Shown: positions 20,498 through 31,973, numbered from the stretch's first letter. The stretch: 38,067 nt of DNA from Rhizophagus sp. LPA8_4_AMF (GCA_021464525.1 JADRCO010000312.1:1-38067), one strand, 5' to 3'. Notes: generated from the sequence alone by a model not told the origin. Numbers and translations: made by a program.

Positions 20498-21998
20498 ATG
20501 TCTTTTGAATATCCTCAAGAACTCACCAACGATTATGAAAAATTACTTAAAATTGATAATGGATGTGATGTTATTATTTACACTGGTGAAGGTGAAAATG
20601 TAGAAGAAATTCGTGCACATTCACTTATATTATGCATTAGGTCTAAGTATTTTCATGCAGCATTTTCTAATGAATGGGCCGATAAAAAAGATGGAAATTT
20701 TATTCTTAAAAAATCCAACATTTCTCCTCAAATATTTAAAATTATTTTAAGGTAATGAATAAATTAAAACTATTTCTTTTGCATACAAATACTTGATTAT
20801 ACTTTTTTTTTAAAAATAAAAAATTATTAGATTCATTTATTGTGGGAAAATTGATTTAACGAATTTACAAGGGCCAGAATTATTAGATCTCCTGATTGCA
20901 GTAGATGAACTTAGTGTCCAAACATTAATTCCTTGTATTCAAGAATATTTGATTAATTATCAATATGACTTTTTAAAAACAAATCCTACTGAAATTCTTG
21001 AAACTATTTATCAAATTAATCAATGTGATACTTTCTCTGGTTTATGGGATTTTTTTCTTACAACAATTTGTGAAAATCCAGAGATATTATTTAATTCTGA
21101 TAATTTATTTAAATTAAGAGCACCTTTATTGGAATTACTTTTAAAACGAGATGATCTATTATTGGATGAAATTGAAATATGGGATAACTTGATCAAATGG
21201 TGTTTGGCCCAACATCCTTCTATTCAACAAGAAGAAGTTCTGAAATGGAATAAAGAAGAAATTGCAATTATGAAAAATACTTTTCAAAATTTCATTCCTT
21301 TAATTAGATTTTATTATATATCTTCAGAAGATTTTCATTTAAAGGTATACCCTTTTAAAGCATTATTACCTGATGATTTAATTAATAACATACTTACATT
21401 TCATAAGCCAACAAGTAAGAAATTAAATATGGATATACAACTCCCTAGAAATCCAAAATATGATACATTTATAATTAAACCTCGACATTTTATTATTTTT
21501 TCTAATTGGATTAAAAAGGGAACTGATTCACATTATCATTATCATAATTTAAGAGATAATCCTTATTATTTTAATTTGATTTATCGCGCTAGTAGAGATG
21601 GTAAAACACCTAAAGCATTTCATAAAAAATGTGATTATAGAGGATCCACTATAGTTATAATAAAAATTGAAGGATCAGAGCAAATTATTGGAGGATATAA
21701 TCCATTTGATTGGAATTCGAGCAATAGTTATATAACCACAACTGATAGTTTTATGTTTTCATTTACAGATAGAAGGAATATAAAAACCGGAAAAGTAGGT
21801 TATAGTAATGGAACATGTTCTATAGGTTGTTATTTAACTCATGGACCAATATTTGGTGGCGATTTTTTTTGTCATAGTGATGGTACCACGTGGTATTTTA
21901 ATAATTGTTTTAATTCATATCCTGATATTGAAATTCCGATAGGAAGTATGAATGTAGATGATTATGAAGTCTTTCAAGTTGTATCAAAACGAAATTAG
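20498..21998 (+). CDS. BTB-BACK-TLDc domain protein, array gene 4 (two exons)
   Basis: Exons 20498-20751 (254 nt) and 20831-21998 flank a 79-nt GTAATG...TATTAG intron, giving 473 residues. The in-frame upstream ATG at 20420 is rejected in favour of MSFEYPQELT, which aligns with gene 3. Domains: BTB (CDVIIYTGE, RAHSLILCIRSKYFHAAF), BACK-like (LLELLLKRDDLLLDEIEIWD), TLDc (IIGGYNPFDW, SFMFSFTDRR, GPIFGGDF, VDDYEVFQVV). It is paired with gene 3 by sequence and promoter spacing. TLDc substitutions include KTGKVGYS for KTAKVGYS. The role is inferred from domains only. Confidence 0.92.
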
Positions 21999-24966
21999 AA
22001 TAATGAGGTTAGTCCTTAAAGTCATTTTTAAATCGTGGGTTTTGATAATAAATATATTTTGTATTGTTAATACTTAACAAGATTTTTGTTTATCTGACGA
22101 ATTTGTTAATATTTATGAGTGACTTAAAATTATACAAATTACTATGTAAATTGATTTCACATTATTACAATAAAAAAAAGTATGTTTAATTTTAAGCGTT
22201 ATCATATAAACTAAAAGTAAAGTTAAGACTCGTAGTTGTAAACCGTAATGTAGTATAGATCATAAGCATGTTTGAATGAAAATTCAAAATTTAGAAATTG
22301 ATAAAAAAAAATTCCGACTTGATGATTCAAACGTGAATTGAATCAATTGATGATATTTTAATTTATTGCAACAAAGCATACTTTGAGTAAGCGAGCAAAA
22401 GTCGGTTTCATCTTTAGACTGATATATATATGTAGAATTCTTCAAAACCTAAAACATAAACAGCTTTAGACGAATGACTCTTACTACTTCTGAACGTGAG
22501 CCGTAAATAAGAGAACCAATAATCTAGTCATCTTTCGCAAACTTATGAAATTTATTTAACTTATAGATAAACACGTGGTTTAGGGTCGTGTAAAATTAGC
22601 GAATGTTGAAGTTTTCATCATGAAATTTTAGGTAGATCGGTTCCATATGGATTAGTTAAGAAATATGTAGAATTCCATACATCCATATATCCTACGTGAA
22701 TCCACGTAGAATTTTGTGGCTCTATGCCGAAAATACCATGTGTTTCGTCACAGGATATTTGGAAATATTGGAACTACTCAGATTTCCACATAATTCCACA
22801 ATATTTGATGTGGAATTATACGTGGAAAAAATTTCCTGATATTCTTAAATGAATAAAAATAAATAAATGATTTAAAAATTATAAATACTATACACATATT
22901 CCAATTAATATTTCTTAAATTGTATATATGTATAACATCACGTACACGTTTCGATCGTTTCTCTCATTATTATCATCAAAACGATAGGAACCAGTTATAT
23001 AGGCTAATCCTCCGTGGATTGCCCTAGTTCCTCCGTTACTAATCTTTTAACAAATAAAACTGTACTAAAAAACTGATAAAGATTAAAAACCGACAAAAAA
23101 TAAAGATATTTATCTTTGGCGTATTTCTTGAGTTTATGGCTTATACTGATGACCTGCTGTCGTTCTTTTTATCCATCTTTTCGCTCTGCATGGATTATGA
23201 GGAATTATTTCTACTAACGCTAATGCTAAAACTAAAAGAGATTAAAAAAAGATATAGCAAGATTGAAAAAAAAGGAGGTAAAAAATTGCAAAATTCAATT
23301 AGGCAATAAAAGTGTTAAAAGTTCGTCAAAAGGAAGGTGTATTTTTTTTGAAAACCCAAAGGTCAAAAAGTTGATTATATCATGCAACTTTTTTTTGGCA
23401 TATTGATGTACTATTGTACTACGAAAACGCATCACTGTATCAGTTCATCGATCATTATGATCTAGTAATTTATTGCTTAATACTTTATTAGTAATTAAGC
23501 CTATAGTTATAATAGCGTGCTCAGTCGATAAATAATACAAAATATTTTCAGACGTGAATTTTTTTTGTTCATAACCTAAAATGTTAGGATACTTGCATAA
23601 TATACAGCTGAGAGCTAAATCGGTTACTCAGGTTAAAGTCAAATACTTCTCGTGACTGTAAAGCTATACTAATATCAGAAGAACTATGAAAATTAAATTA
23701 GCTTTTTTCGGTAGATTCACGTAGTTCAAGCAGGTGGATCAACGGAAAAAAGGAATAAAAAGTATCAAGAGAAAAATTAACAGAATACAACAACGTCAAT
23801 GGATCATGCGCTACAAGACTCCCGCCTAAATCATCGGAAGACAAACCTTCAGATAACGAAAGAAAGGATAAGTAAGAAAACTAAGGCATATAGATATAGA
23901 AAGTAATTTTCGAAGGAAAGTTAGGAAGTTAATAATATTATAAAGAGTTTAACATTAAATCTTTTTTAGCACTCGTAAATAATTCATAATATTATTAGCT
24001 TTTATTTTTCTTGTATTGTATTTTACTTTTATATATTAGTATTATTCTAGTACAGTCAGTCGTAACCAAAAGTGGCATTATCTGCTAAGTACGCCAGACC
24101 TTTATAAAAAAGTTTTTATGCCTACTTCTTAATTACAACTTACGTGGTATTGGCATTTGTTATCATTATTGATATCGCGCGCAAATTTCACCGCTTTCCT
24201 CCTTAAAAAACTGGTGAACGAAAGCAATTTATTTACAAATTTTTAGATAACAACTTATTTATTCTTTTTATATAAATTATCACAGCAACTTTCTATAAAA
24301 TTAGGTGTTTTTCAGATATTGTGTAGCCATGTAAACATTTACAAATTTTTTTAATTAATTTTAGTAATTTAAAACTGCCTTTTAAATATAAATTACAGTT
24401 ATTGAATGGGGTTAAAAATATCGTTTATCTCATGAGTTACCCTCACATTCAATAACTGTATTATTATTATATGTATATGTACATGTCACTCAAGATCTTG
24501 CCTAATTTTAACAGTTTTTATAGTGTTGTTTATATATATAACCAATATTTTAATCCCACTCTTTTTACTTGGTAAGAACTGAATACTTCATGATATATTT
24601 CTTAAACTTACAAATTTATTATTAATAACATAAACAAAAAAAATGATTACGAATAGTAGCTTAACTGTTAATAATATGCAACACTAAATCATTAGTATTA
24701 CAAAAAGAAGGATACATTATACATGGTTAACTATCAAATCGTTTAGTGCATAACAATAGAATGTCCTAGGACAATTATAAAGTCTCATAAATTACTAAAT
24801 TTCTTATTTTTCTCATAGGTTTCAAAATCTTGAATATTTCATAAAGCTGCATATAACTTCTAAATAATAAGTTTTTAACATAAAGAAAATATACAGTAAT
24901 TTAAATACTAACTTAACTATGTCTTAATATTTGTATAAATCGTAAAATACCGTAATCTCAACAATT
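21999..24966. other. Gene-poor stretch
   Basis: No confident gene. 22655-22850 is rich in short palindromes (see the hairpin entry). 23700-23890 is locally GC-richer with short open frames in two phases and no family match. Around 24048-24110, CAGTCAGTCGTAACCAAAAG followed by TGGCATTATC has the look of a transposon end, but no partner terminus was found in the window. Confidence 0.4.
22783..22828. repeat. Hairpin-forming inverted repeat
   Basis: TTTCCACATAATTCCACA (22783-22800) and TGTGGAATTATACGTGGAAA (22809-22828) are inverted arms with a 2-nt bulge and an 8-nt loop. A further perfect palindrome, CTACGTG-AATC-CACGTAG, lies about 90 bases upstream with the same TACGTGG/CCACGTA words, which suggests a MITE-like element. 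Confidence 0.5.
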
Positions 24967-25473
24967 CTAATCAGCAAGCATTTCCGTATTTATAAATTCA
25001 TAAAATAATTTGGAACATTTGTCATCATCCGTTTCATAGATGTTCCTATTTAAGACCTCTTTTCCCTCCACCGCTCCAGCCATTAAAGATTGCGGCTCAA
25101 TAATGAATGGTGTATTAAAGGTTGATGTGATTAATTCAAAGTTTTTTGAATTAAGTAAAGTACCGTCATTTCCAATTTTATTTATTAACTTTCCTTCATT
25201 AGCTAACTGATACCAAAACCTCTTTTGTTCGTTCGACATGTTATCCTTCCATTCAGCTGCAGCTAATTTAATAGCCTTTGAACGCTCGATTTTTTCGGTT
25301 TCACATAGCATATCGTAATAATACCCTGAAAAGAGGATAAAAGCGTTTTGTTTCCTAAAAGGTATTTTACTAATGGGCTTATTTGACTTTTTACGCAGCA
25401 TTTTTCTATTGGACTTATTTGACATTTTACGCGGCATTTTTCTATTGGACTTATTTGACTTTTTACGCGACAT
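24967..25473 (-). CDS. MATA-type HMG-box protein with a basic repeat N-terminus
   Basis: A single-exon 168-residue ORF. Residues 1-36 are three imperfect 12-residue repeats (MSRKKSNKSNRK, MPRKMSNKSNRK, MLRKKSNKPISK), very basic. Residues ~38-98 read as an HMG box: FRKQNAFILFSGYYYDM for helix 1 and its N-terminal strand, then KAIKLAAAEWKDNMSNEQKR and FWYQLANEGK with the core Trp and aromatic positions in place. The C-terminus is acidic and ends DDDKCSKLFYEFINTEMLAD. HMG boxes of this class bind DNA by minor-groove bending, and the family is known to be expanded in Rhizophagus. Whether it has any mating-type role is unknown. It is divergently oriented to the HMG-like gene at 28062, and its promoter is tandemly duplicated. 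Confidence 0.8.
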   Translation of the reverse strand: MSRKKSNKSNRKMPRKMSNKSNRKMLRKKSNKPISKIPFRKQNAFILFSGYYYDMLCETEKIERSKAIKLAAAEWKDNMSNEQKRFWYQLANEGKLINKIGNDGTLLNSKNFELITSTFNTPFIIEPQSLMAGAVEGKEVLNRNIYETDDDKCSKLFYEFINTEMLAD

Positions 25474-26330
25474 TTTTCAAAAGAAAGACAATTACTTAAA
25501 TTTTCGTAATTTTTTTTTTTTTTTCAAAAAAAAAAAAAATCCTAAAGAAAATTATAGTTAGTTTAAAAATTATAAAGGCTAATAATTCTAAATTTAGTAG
25601 AAAATATCTTACTTCTTTTAAAAAATCAGCTGCAATATCTTGTGAGTTGAGCAAGCACTTTAAAGCGACTTCTTATAATTTTTTTTTTTAAGTGAAATAT
25701 CATGTGAAATTTAATAATATACCTTTAAAAAGAACAGAGAGCAAAACTAAAAGATACTTTCATTCGAAACGCATTGAGAACAGACCTTCCTTTTTTTTTG
25801 AGACGCATAGGGAATTCTTTTTGTTATTTTCCTTTGGAATGCATTGGGACCGAAAAAGAAACGCATTTCTTTCAGAATAACTCCGGAAGTCCGATTAGAT
25901 TATTTGTATGCATGTTTATATATGAATGATTTCATATTAAATGACATCATATGAATTAATTTGTCGACGTAAATGACAAGAAAATTATGGACTTATTTGT
26001 CTTTTTGGCGCGACATTTTAATTACTCTATTTTCTTTGTGATTTTATGAAATTGTTTTCTATTTTATATATTTTTTTTTAAAAGTGAGATATAATGTGAA
26101 ATTATAGAAAAGATGCTTTCATTTGAAACGCATTGAGAACTGAAAAAGATTCTTTGTTATATATATTTATTTTTTTTGAAACGCATTTTTTTAATACCAC
26201 AAATTCTTTCAGAAAAACTTCGGGAATTAGATTGATTATTTACAGTACATGCACGTTTACATATGAAATGATATCATATTAAACAACAACATTTGTCGAC
26301 GTACGTATATGATAAACAAGATAAGATAAT
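25440..26330 (-). repeat. Tandem duplication of the HMG gene 5' end and upstream region
   Basis: Unit A (about 25440-25985) holds the intact start codon and upstream DNA. Unit B (about 25986-26330) repeats it. At 25986-26013 the minus strand reads a dead copy of the start (ATGTCGCGCCAAAAAGACAA then ATAAG) with one extra base that shifts the frame to an early stop. Shared upstream blocks include AAGTGAAATATCATGTGAAA, CGAAACGCATTGAGAAC, TTTCAGAATAACTCCGGAA, TCATATTAAA and TTTGTCGACGTA. Unit B is missing about 150 bases near the start codon. Confidence 0.65.
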
Positions 26331-28061
26331 AAGGAAACGCTGCTGGAATTATATCTCCTTTAAGTAATGTACTATGTAAGGATTTTTTTTTTGTATGTGA
26401 ATTAATTTTCTTTCATTTAATTAACAAATATTTCTTATTTTACCCTATTATTATTTATTTACGATTCAATTTTTATTTTTTATATTTATTTTTTTTATTA
26501 TTATTATTTGGTATCGCGTAATTGAAAGAAATATCAAATGTTTGCTATCGGTACTATATATAAGAAGATTAGATTGAGAAAAAATTGTGGCTGGTTCAAG
26601 AATATTGCTATATTTGGATGGTATACTGTGGCTAGGGAGCTTGCATAGGGAAAATTTTAATACAAGAAACTCCTGCGCAGTTCGGCCTCAATTATAGTTC
26701 CACAAAATTTTCACGTGCAATCGATCTTTTATTTCTATTTCAGTTGCATGCATGATACATACAGTATGCTTCTCCATTATTTCTTTGTTAATTGATTGAG
26801 TCACACTGATTTACCTTAGAAGTTTTTAATCAAATGGAACAAGAAAAAAAGAAAGAAAATAATCGATATCATTATTACATAAATACTTGATAGTAATATT
26901 AAAGGTTTTAATTAATTTCGTCTTAATGAACACCTTTCTTTATTTAAACATTAAAATATATGAAAAACACTTCCCTTTTCATGAAAAAAGGTAAACCGCG
27001 CCCATGTACCACTCTTAATGAAGTCCGATTCGAAAATATTTTTAATTTTTTTCTAAATTTACTCATGTTATACAGCAAATAAAAATTTATAACAATCGTA
27101 TATGGTTAGTTTCTAAGCACTGAACTGAATGTATTGTTAAAACTATAATGTTATTTACCAAACTTAATAATATTATTATTCAAAAATATAAAAACTGAAT
27201 GTAAAACAATCATATATGGTATAGTTTTAAATCACGGAATGCGGACAAAGACTTCATGATTTCAAACAAGTTTATTTTTGTCTTCTGATTACTCTGATAA
27301 ATAATCTAACCAATTACATTCATTCATTTTGATAAATATACCAAGAGTTTCTCTTACGGAAGGATTTATTTGATTTCCATAAATAATCATTATTATAAAT
27401 CTATTCATAAATCTGAGTCATAAGATGTACACTTCAAAGATTTGATTCGAATTATAAAAAAGTATTACAATTGGACAATTTGACATTAAAAGAATAAGTT
27501 TCTTTTTAAGGTCATGAAAAGAGCTATAGAAAGTGTTTTTGTGACTAATTCATTATAAAAAATTCCGTTTAAAAAATTTCTGCGCCAAATTAAAAATAAA
27601 CAAATTTGGTACGAAATTTTACTATATTTATAAATTATTGTCCCAATTAAAATCATATTTTCTCACCATATATTTGGCACATATATTTTATGAAGGATTT
27701 ACAGTAATCACATATTCTATTATTATTAAGTAAATTAATTTAAAATTAGCTACTATTCATAGAATTATTTAATAAATCGGTTATTATTTACCGCGTGAAA
27801 GAAACTTGTTAATCGAGCGTTCTTTTATAATTAACACTGGTACCATCTTTTCTTATTAAGAAATTTGCTTACGGATTGTGAAACGCAGTAAAACTTTTAT
27901 TTTTAGGCGTCCTTTCATCTCTCGGCGAATTTTCTCCAAAAACTTTATGAAAAAAATGTATTTAAGTGGAAGAGAGCTCAATTCTCAAAACTCAATTTCA
28001 AACCTCAATTCCATAATTCCCGTTTAATCTTACATCGTTTTCTATTTTTATTTTGTCAAGA
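26331..28061. other. Intergenic between the divergent HMG-box genes
   Basis: No gene or strong repeat recognised. AT-rich with isolated poly-T runs. The segment just before 28062 holds the promoter of the plus-strand HMG-like gene, with no clear TATA box. Confidence 0.4.
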
Positions 28062-28391
28062 ATGACAAAGAACAGTTTCATGATCTTCTATTATAAATTT
28101 TATAAAAGAATACTTGATGCAGAATTTCCTGCATTATCATCGAGAGAAAAAGTAGCCATGGCCGGAAGGCTGTGGTCTTACATTCCAAACACTTTAAAAA
28201 ATGAATTTAAACGTTATTACGAAATTGATACAATTCTAACGGGTAATAATGACATTGAAAACAAAAATTTTTTAAATTACGATGACGAATTTCAACTAAC
28301 TTACGACAAACATTGTTACAAAGTCCCCATAAAAGATGAAATTGACAAAATGTTCGAAGAATTTATCGACAAGGACGCATATGAACATTAA
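28062..28391 (+). CDS. Short HMG-box-like protein
   Basis: 109 residues from the ATG at 28062; three in-frame codons upstream of it lack an ATG. Residues ~3-54 resemble an HMG box (KNSFMIFYYKFYKRIL, then REKVAMAGRLWSYIPNTLKN, EFKRYYE), with the conserved Trp in the central helix. The tail is acidic and ends KDEIDKMFEEFIDKDAYEH. That ending parallels the KCSKLFYEFIN ending of the divergent HMG gene at 24967, so the two are probably old paralogs. The N-terminal basic repeats of that gene are absent. A DNA-binding role is expected from the fold; the target is unknown. Confidence 0.65.
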   Translation: MTKNSFMIFYYKFYKRILDAEFPALSSREKVAMAGRLWSYIPNTLKNEFKRYYEIDTILTGNNDIENKNFLNYDDEFQLTYDKHCYKVPIKDEIDKMFEEFIDKDAYEH

Positions 28392-28499
28392 AATGCCAAT
28401 CGCTTTATTTTAATCTCATTAAATCAAAATTTTTCATGATATTAAAACTGTATCGTAAACACGTGATTATGTAAAACTTTCCTTAGCACTTTTGTCGAT

Positions 28500-29320
28500 C
28501 GTTTTTTTTTTTCGTTTCAAAGTTCTAATTCAACGGAATTGCTTTACTTTTTTTTGGACAGGCTTCACTTTTTATTTTGTTTGAAATATAAATTTTGTTT
28601 TTATATACTTGGCTTTGTGCTATTTTTTTTTGTATTGGGGCTTGCAGCTTCTTTTCTTGTTTTCATTCACTTAAGCTTTTACATTTCGTTTGGATTTTAC
28701 AGTTTTTGTTTATTATACTTGTTTGATTTTTAAATTTCGTCTTCATTGTACTTTACCCTATAAAAAATATTTATCCGAATATTTCCATTATTTTTCCGTG
28801 ACTTTCGTAAAAATTCCGTGAAAATGATACATTAACGGATATCCGTGTTAGAGAGATGAAATTTCCATGATTTAAGGCTAGAAAATGATACATTCACGGA
28901 AAAAACATGGAATCAACATTTTTTACAAGGTTATACTTGGACTAGAATTTTTTGTTTCATCTTTTATACTTGGACTTTATGTCCTCAAATTTTATTTAGT
29001 TTTAGATTTTCTGAATTTCATTTTATCGTATTCTGGGATTTTTATATTTTGGCTGGAATTGTCAATTTTTTATGCCTTTGCTTTACGACTTTATTTTTTT
29101 TGTTGCACTTAGTTTTTTTCGTTTCATTTTTATTATACTTGAGGATTTTTTTTTTTTTGATTTCGTTTTATTTATTGCACTTGGACTTTATGATATCGTA
29201 TTTGGTATTTGGTATTTTGATTTTATTTTTTGATTCGTTTCATATTTTTATTTTGGGCTTTGCTATTTTTGATAGTATTTTATTTTTTTGATACTTTGAT
29301 GATCATTGTATTCCGTCGCT
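28500..29320 (+). repeat. Strand-asymmetric T-rich repeat block
   Basis: About 800 bases with very few A runs on the plus strand. A degenerate ATACTTGGACTTT unit recurs near 28605, 28712, 28932, 28966, 29136 and 29184, joined by TTTCGTTT(T/C)ATTTTT spacers. The hydrophobic open frames here are by-products of the T-richness. Inside it, near 28795-28910, TTCCGTGAAAATG and CATTCACGGAA form a local inverted repeat, and AAAATGATACATT occurs twice. Confidence 0.45.
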
Positions 29321-31024
29321 AGTATCATTAATAAATTGAATAAGATTTTGATTACTATAAAAAATTTGATTTATTTGCATTATACTTAGTTAATTTTTTT
29401 TTTTTTTTTTGTAAAAAAGTAATTTAACTTAAATCTAATCGAAAAATTTATCCGATCAAATGATCGTGATCGCGCCAATGTTATGTAGCGGGGTTATGGA
29501 TAAATTCCGTATATTCCGTTTTGATCGACATGAATTTTAAACATTTTAATTTTTTAGGGTTAATAAACCTCTCGTCTTACTTGGCGAAGTCAAAAAAAAG
29601 GGCGTAATAATGGTCTGTGACTGTTGCATATCCGAATGCAATATCACAAGGGAATGACGTAAATACCAGTGACACTTATCCAAATGAGTTATAGTGCAAA
29701 TGATCTCGAATGATGACATTGAAACTGACAGTCAAGCTTTTGATATAGATATATTTTGCACCTGCTTTTGTAAATGGGATGACACTCATAGGTAAAAGTA
29801 TTAATACATTATTATTATTAATGAAATTTATCAATCTATTTAAATGATTAAAACAAATTATAGGTTACGATAAAATTTTATTAAGTAAAAAAATTTTTAA
29901 TTAACAATTGTATAGAATTATATTGTACATTTCTTATTATTTCATTAATTAATGGGAAATCGGATGTCGGAATGATGATTGTGACTCTAAGGCAAGGGAT
30001 CGAGAGTGGCTATGTGGCTTAACTGTCTTTCGGCAATTTGTCTACTGGACAAATATAGTACTGTATGAGCCGAAAATTGGTTGGTGTGTGAGTTTGTATT
30101 AATTTATAATAGATATACTGTTAAAATAATTGTATGTTGTTGTACGGGCGTGCTTAATAATGGTATGATGTAGCGCTTCGCGCCACATCAGATCATTATT
30201 GAGCGCCCGTACAATAACAATATTATTATCCGGACCATCATATTAACTAAACTTTTTATATTAAATCAAATACTATATTATCAAATTAATATAACTAATT
30301 AGTTTATAAAATCATGTGTTTCACAGATTTGGTGTATAATTTTTATACACAATTATAATAAATTCAATTGTATTAAGCATGATGTGCAAAATATTGGTAC
30401 AGCAAGTTGTTTATCAGTTGATATAAATTTAAATCTTTTTCTTTCTGTTACACTTCCTATTGATATAAATTGGTGGTAAGTGGTAACGATACCTAATTTC
30501 AATAATTTGTGTTAAAAAAAAACAAAGGTGATAAAATATTTAATTTTAAAATTATTTACTTAATTACTTTATTTCATATTTGTTTTTAAACATTCGAACA
30601 TGTACTATACAAATAATTGATTAATAACAATTTTAATTAAATAATATATTTCTATCTATTTAAAATATAGTATTATAAATTCTTTACAGAAAAAAAAATC
30701 GACGATTGTTTAATCGACCCCTTTTTTATTAGGATTATACAGAACTTCATTTATGAAATAAATGTTAATTAAAATACTTATTAAAATTAAAAATTTGTCT
30801 AATAATTTAAAAATAATCTTATTAGTTTGAATTACAAACTATATCTGATATATCATTATGCCATTAGTTCAAATAATGTAATTGCGATTAAGGAAAAAAG
30901 TATGATTACATTGATAGAATGGTTTATTACTGTAATCATGACAATTTTTTGATTATCAACGTTTATTAAAAAAAGAAATGATTGATGAAAGTTTTCCAAA
31001 AACAATTCATTCGATACCATAAGT
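29321..31024. other. Intergenic, mostly featureless
   Basis: AT-rich. Contains the hairpin at 30126-30228. From about 30735 it holds the 5' part of the ML-gene duplication unit. No gene recognised. Confidence 0.4.
30126..30228. repeat. Long hairpin (inverted repeat) element
   Basis: The left arm runs from about 30136 to 30171 (TGTTGTACGGGCG, then TTAATAATGG, GATGT). The right arm runs from about 30184 to 30220 (ACATC, ATCATTATTGAGC, GCCCGTACAATAACA). They are imperfect inverted copies around a GC-rich apex, GCGCTTCGCGC, that is itself self-complementary. GC content and stem length stand out sharply from the surroundings. A MITE or a structured RNA are both possible. Confidence 0.6.
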
Positions 31025-31255
31025 ATGATAAACATAATCCGTATTTACCCAGGACCCCGAGTAATAGTACATAAAGAGGTCACAAAACACTGGCTGGAAT
31101 TATCAAAAAAAGAGAAAAGATCTATAAATTATTTTGGTCAATTCGCAAACTCGATTGTTACTACACCCATTTTACCAATAACTAATTTACCTACACAAGA
31201 TTTACTGATTTCACTTTACCACATGAACTTTTACCTTTCACTAAAGGTTTTTTGA
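31025..31255 (+). pseudogene. Possible HMG-box fragment
   Basis: A 76-codon frame whose first half, VHKEVTKHWLELSKKEKRS then FGQFANSI, resembles the second and third helices of an HMG box (central Trp, LSxxEK, aromatic then FA). The expected first helix is not in frame; a YQRLLKKEMIDESFPK-like string lies just upstream in another frame. It sits inside ML duplication unit 1 and has no counterpart in unit 2. It may be a broken or intron-split HMG gene, or coincidence. Confidence 0.3.
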
Positions 31256-31479
31256 ATTTTATATTTATCGCTTTCTGATCACTAAAAAACGAAAAAGGTT
31301 TTCCCAAAATAAGTAATAATTATTTATCATGTGAAAACTAGTACTAAATTTTTTTACAAAATTTGAAATTATTAAAGAATTGAATATTGTTTACTGAATA
31401 ATTATTGTAATATAAACTAAATAAGTTTAAATAAGCTTATAATTTTTTTTAATAGTAGTAAATTTTATAAAATAATTTG

Positions 31480-31700
31480 AAATTAATACGCAATAAGAAG
31501 CGAGGCGCAGCTGACTGTTTAAAGGCCAATATGCAGAACGAAACACAGAGTGGAAAACAAGAGATAAAACCCGTTCGGCTTACGATCAGTATTACAGTAA
31601 TATCAATTCAGTTACTATAACTAGTTGGGTAATTTCCATGGCATTTCGGTGAAATGAAGTTAGGTAGTTTTTCACATCGGTGAATGGCCGTTCTGCAAAT
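31480..31700 (+). repeat. Upstream repeat shared with 35790-35950
   Basis: Blocks such as AAGAAGCGAGGC (versus AAGGAGTGAGGC), GGGTAATTT(C/T)(C/T)ATG, GAAGTTAGG(T/C)A(G/A)TTTTTC and TCGGT(G/A)AATGG occur in the same order at 35790-35950, upstream of the third ML gene. The ML array therefore had at least three related units. Confidence 0.5.
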
Positions 31701-31755
31701 CGTAAATAACCAGATTTGCAACTCAATAATTATAACAAATTTGGCGGAAAATTTA

Positions 31756-31886
31756 CACGTGCTAAAAACTTTCACGTGTTGATTTGCAAAGTGATTACCC
31801 AAATTTTCATTCTAACGCTATAATTATTCATCCATTTTAAAAGACGGTATTATGGAATTCGGGGAACTCTTTTTCTTTATAAAAAG
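31756..31886 (+). promoter_or_regulatory. ML gene 1 promoter: two E-boxes and a TATA box
   Basis: CACGTG at 31756-31761 and again at 31773-31778, the second inside TTCACGTGTTGATTTGC (31771-31787). TATAAAAAG lies at 31878-31886, about 90 bases before the ATG. CACGTG is the bHLH/Pho4-type core; which factor acts here is unknown. A GTGAGT at 31886 and TTTTTCAG just before the ATG could be a leader intron. Confidence 0.55.
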
Positions 31887-31973
31887 TGAGTAACTCTAAG
31901 AACAAGTTATTGATAATTACATTATAACGAAATATTCAAAATAATATTCATAATTCCAAATAAATTTTTCAGG

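Noticed and set aside
24048..24110. CAGTCAGTCGTAACCAAAAG-type string resembling a Tc1/mariner end
   Set aside because: No inverted partner, transposase or target duplication was seen in the window. It is kept only as a note.
28539..29291. Three overlapping hydrophobic frames that look like membrane proteins
   Set aside because: T-rich low-complexity DNA encodes Phe/Leu/Tyr in any frame. There are no conserved motifs, and the repeated DNA unit explains the peptide pattern.
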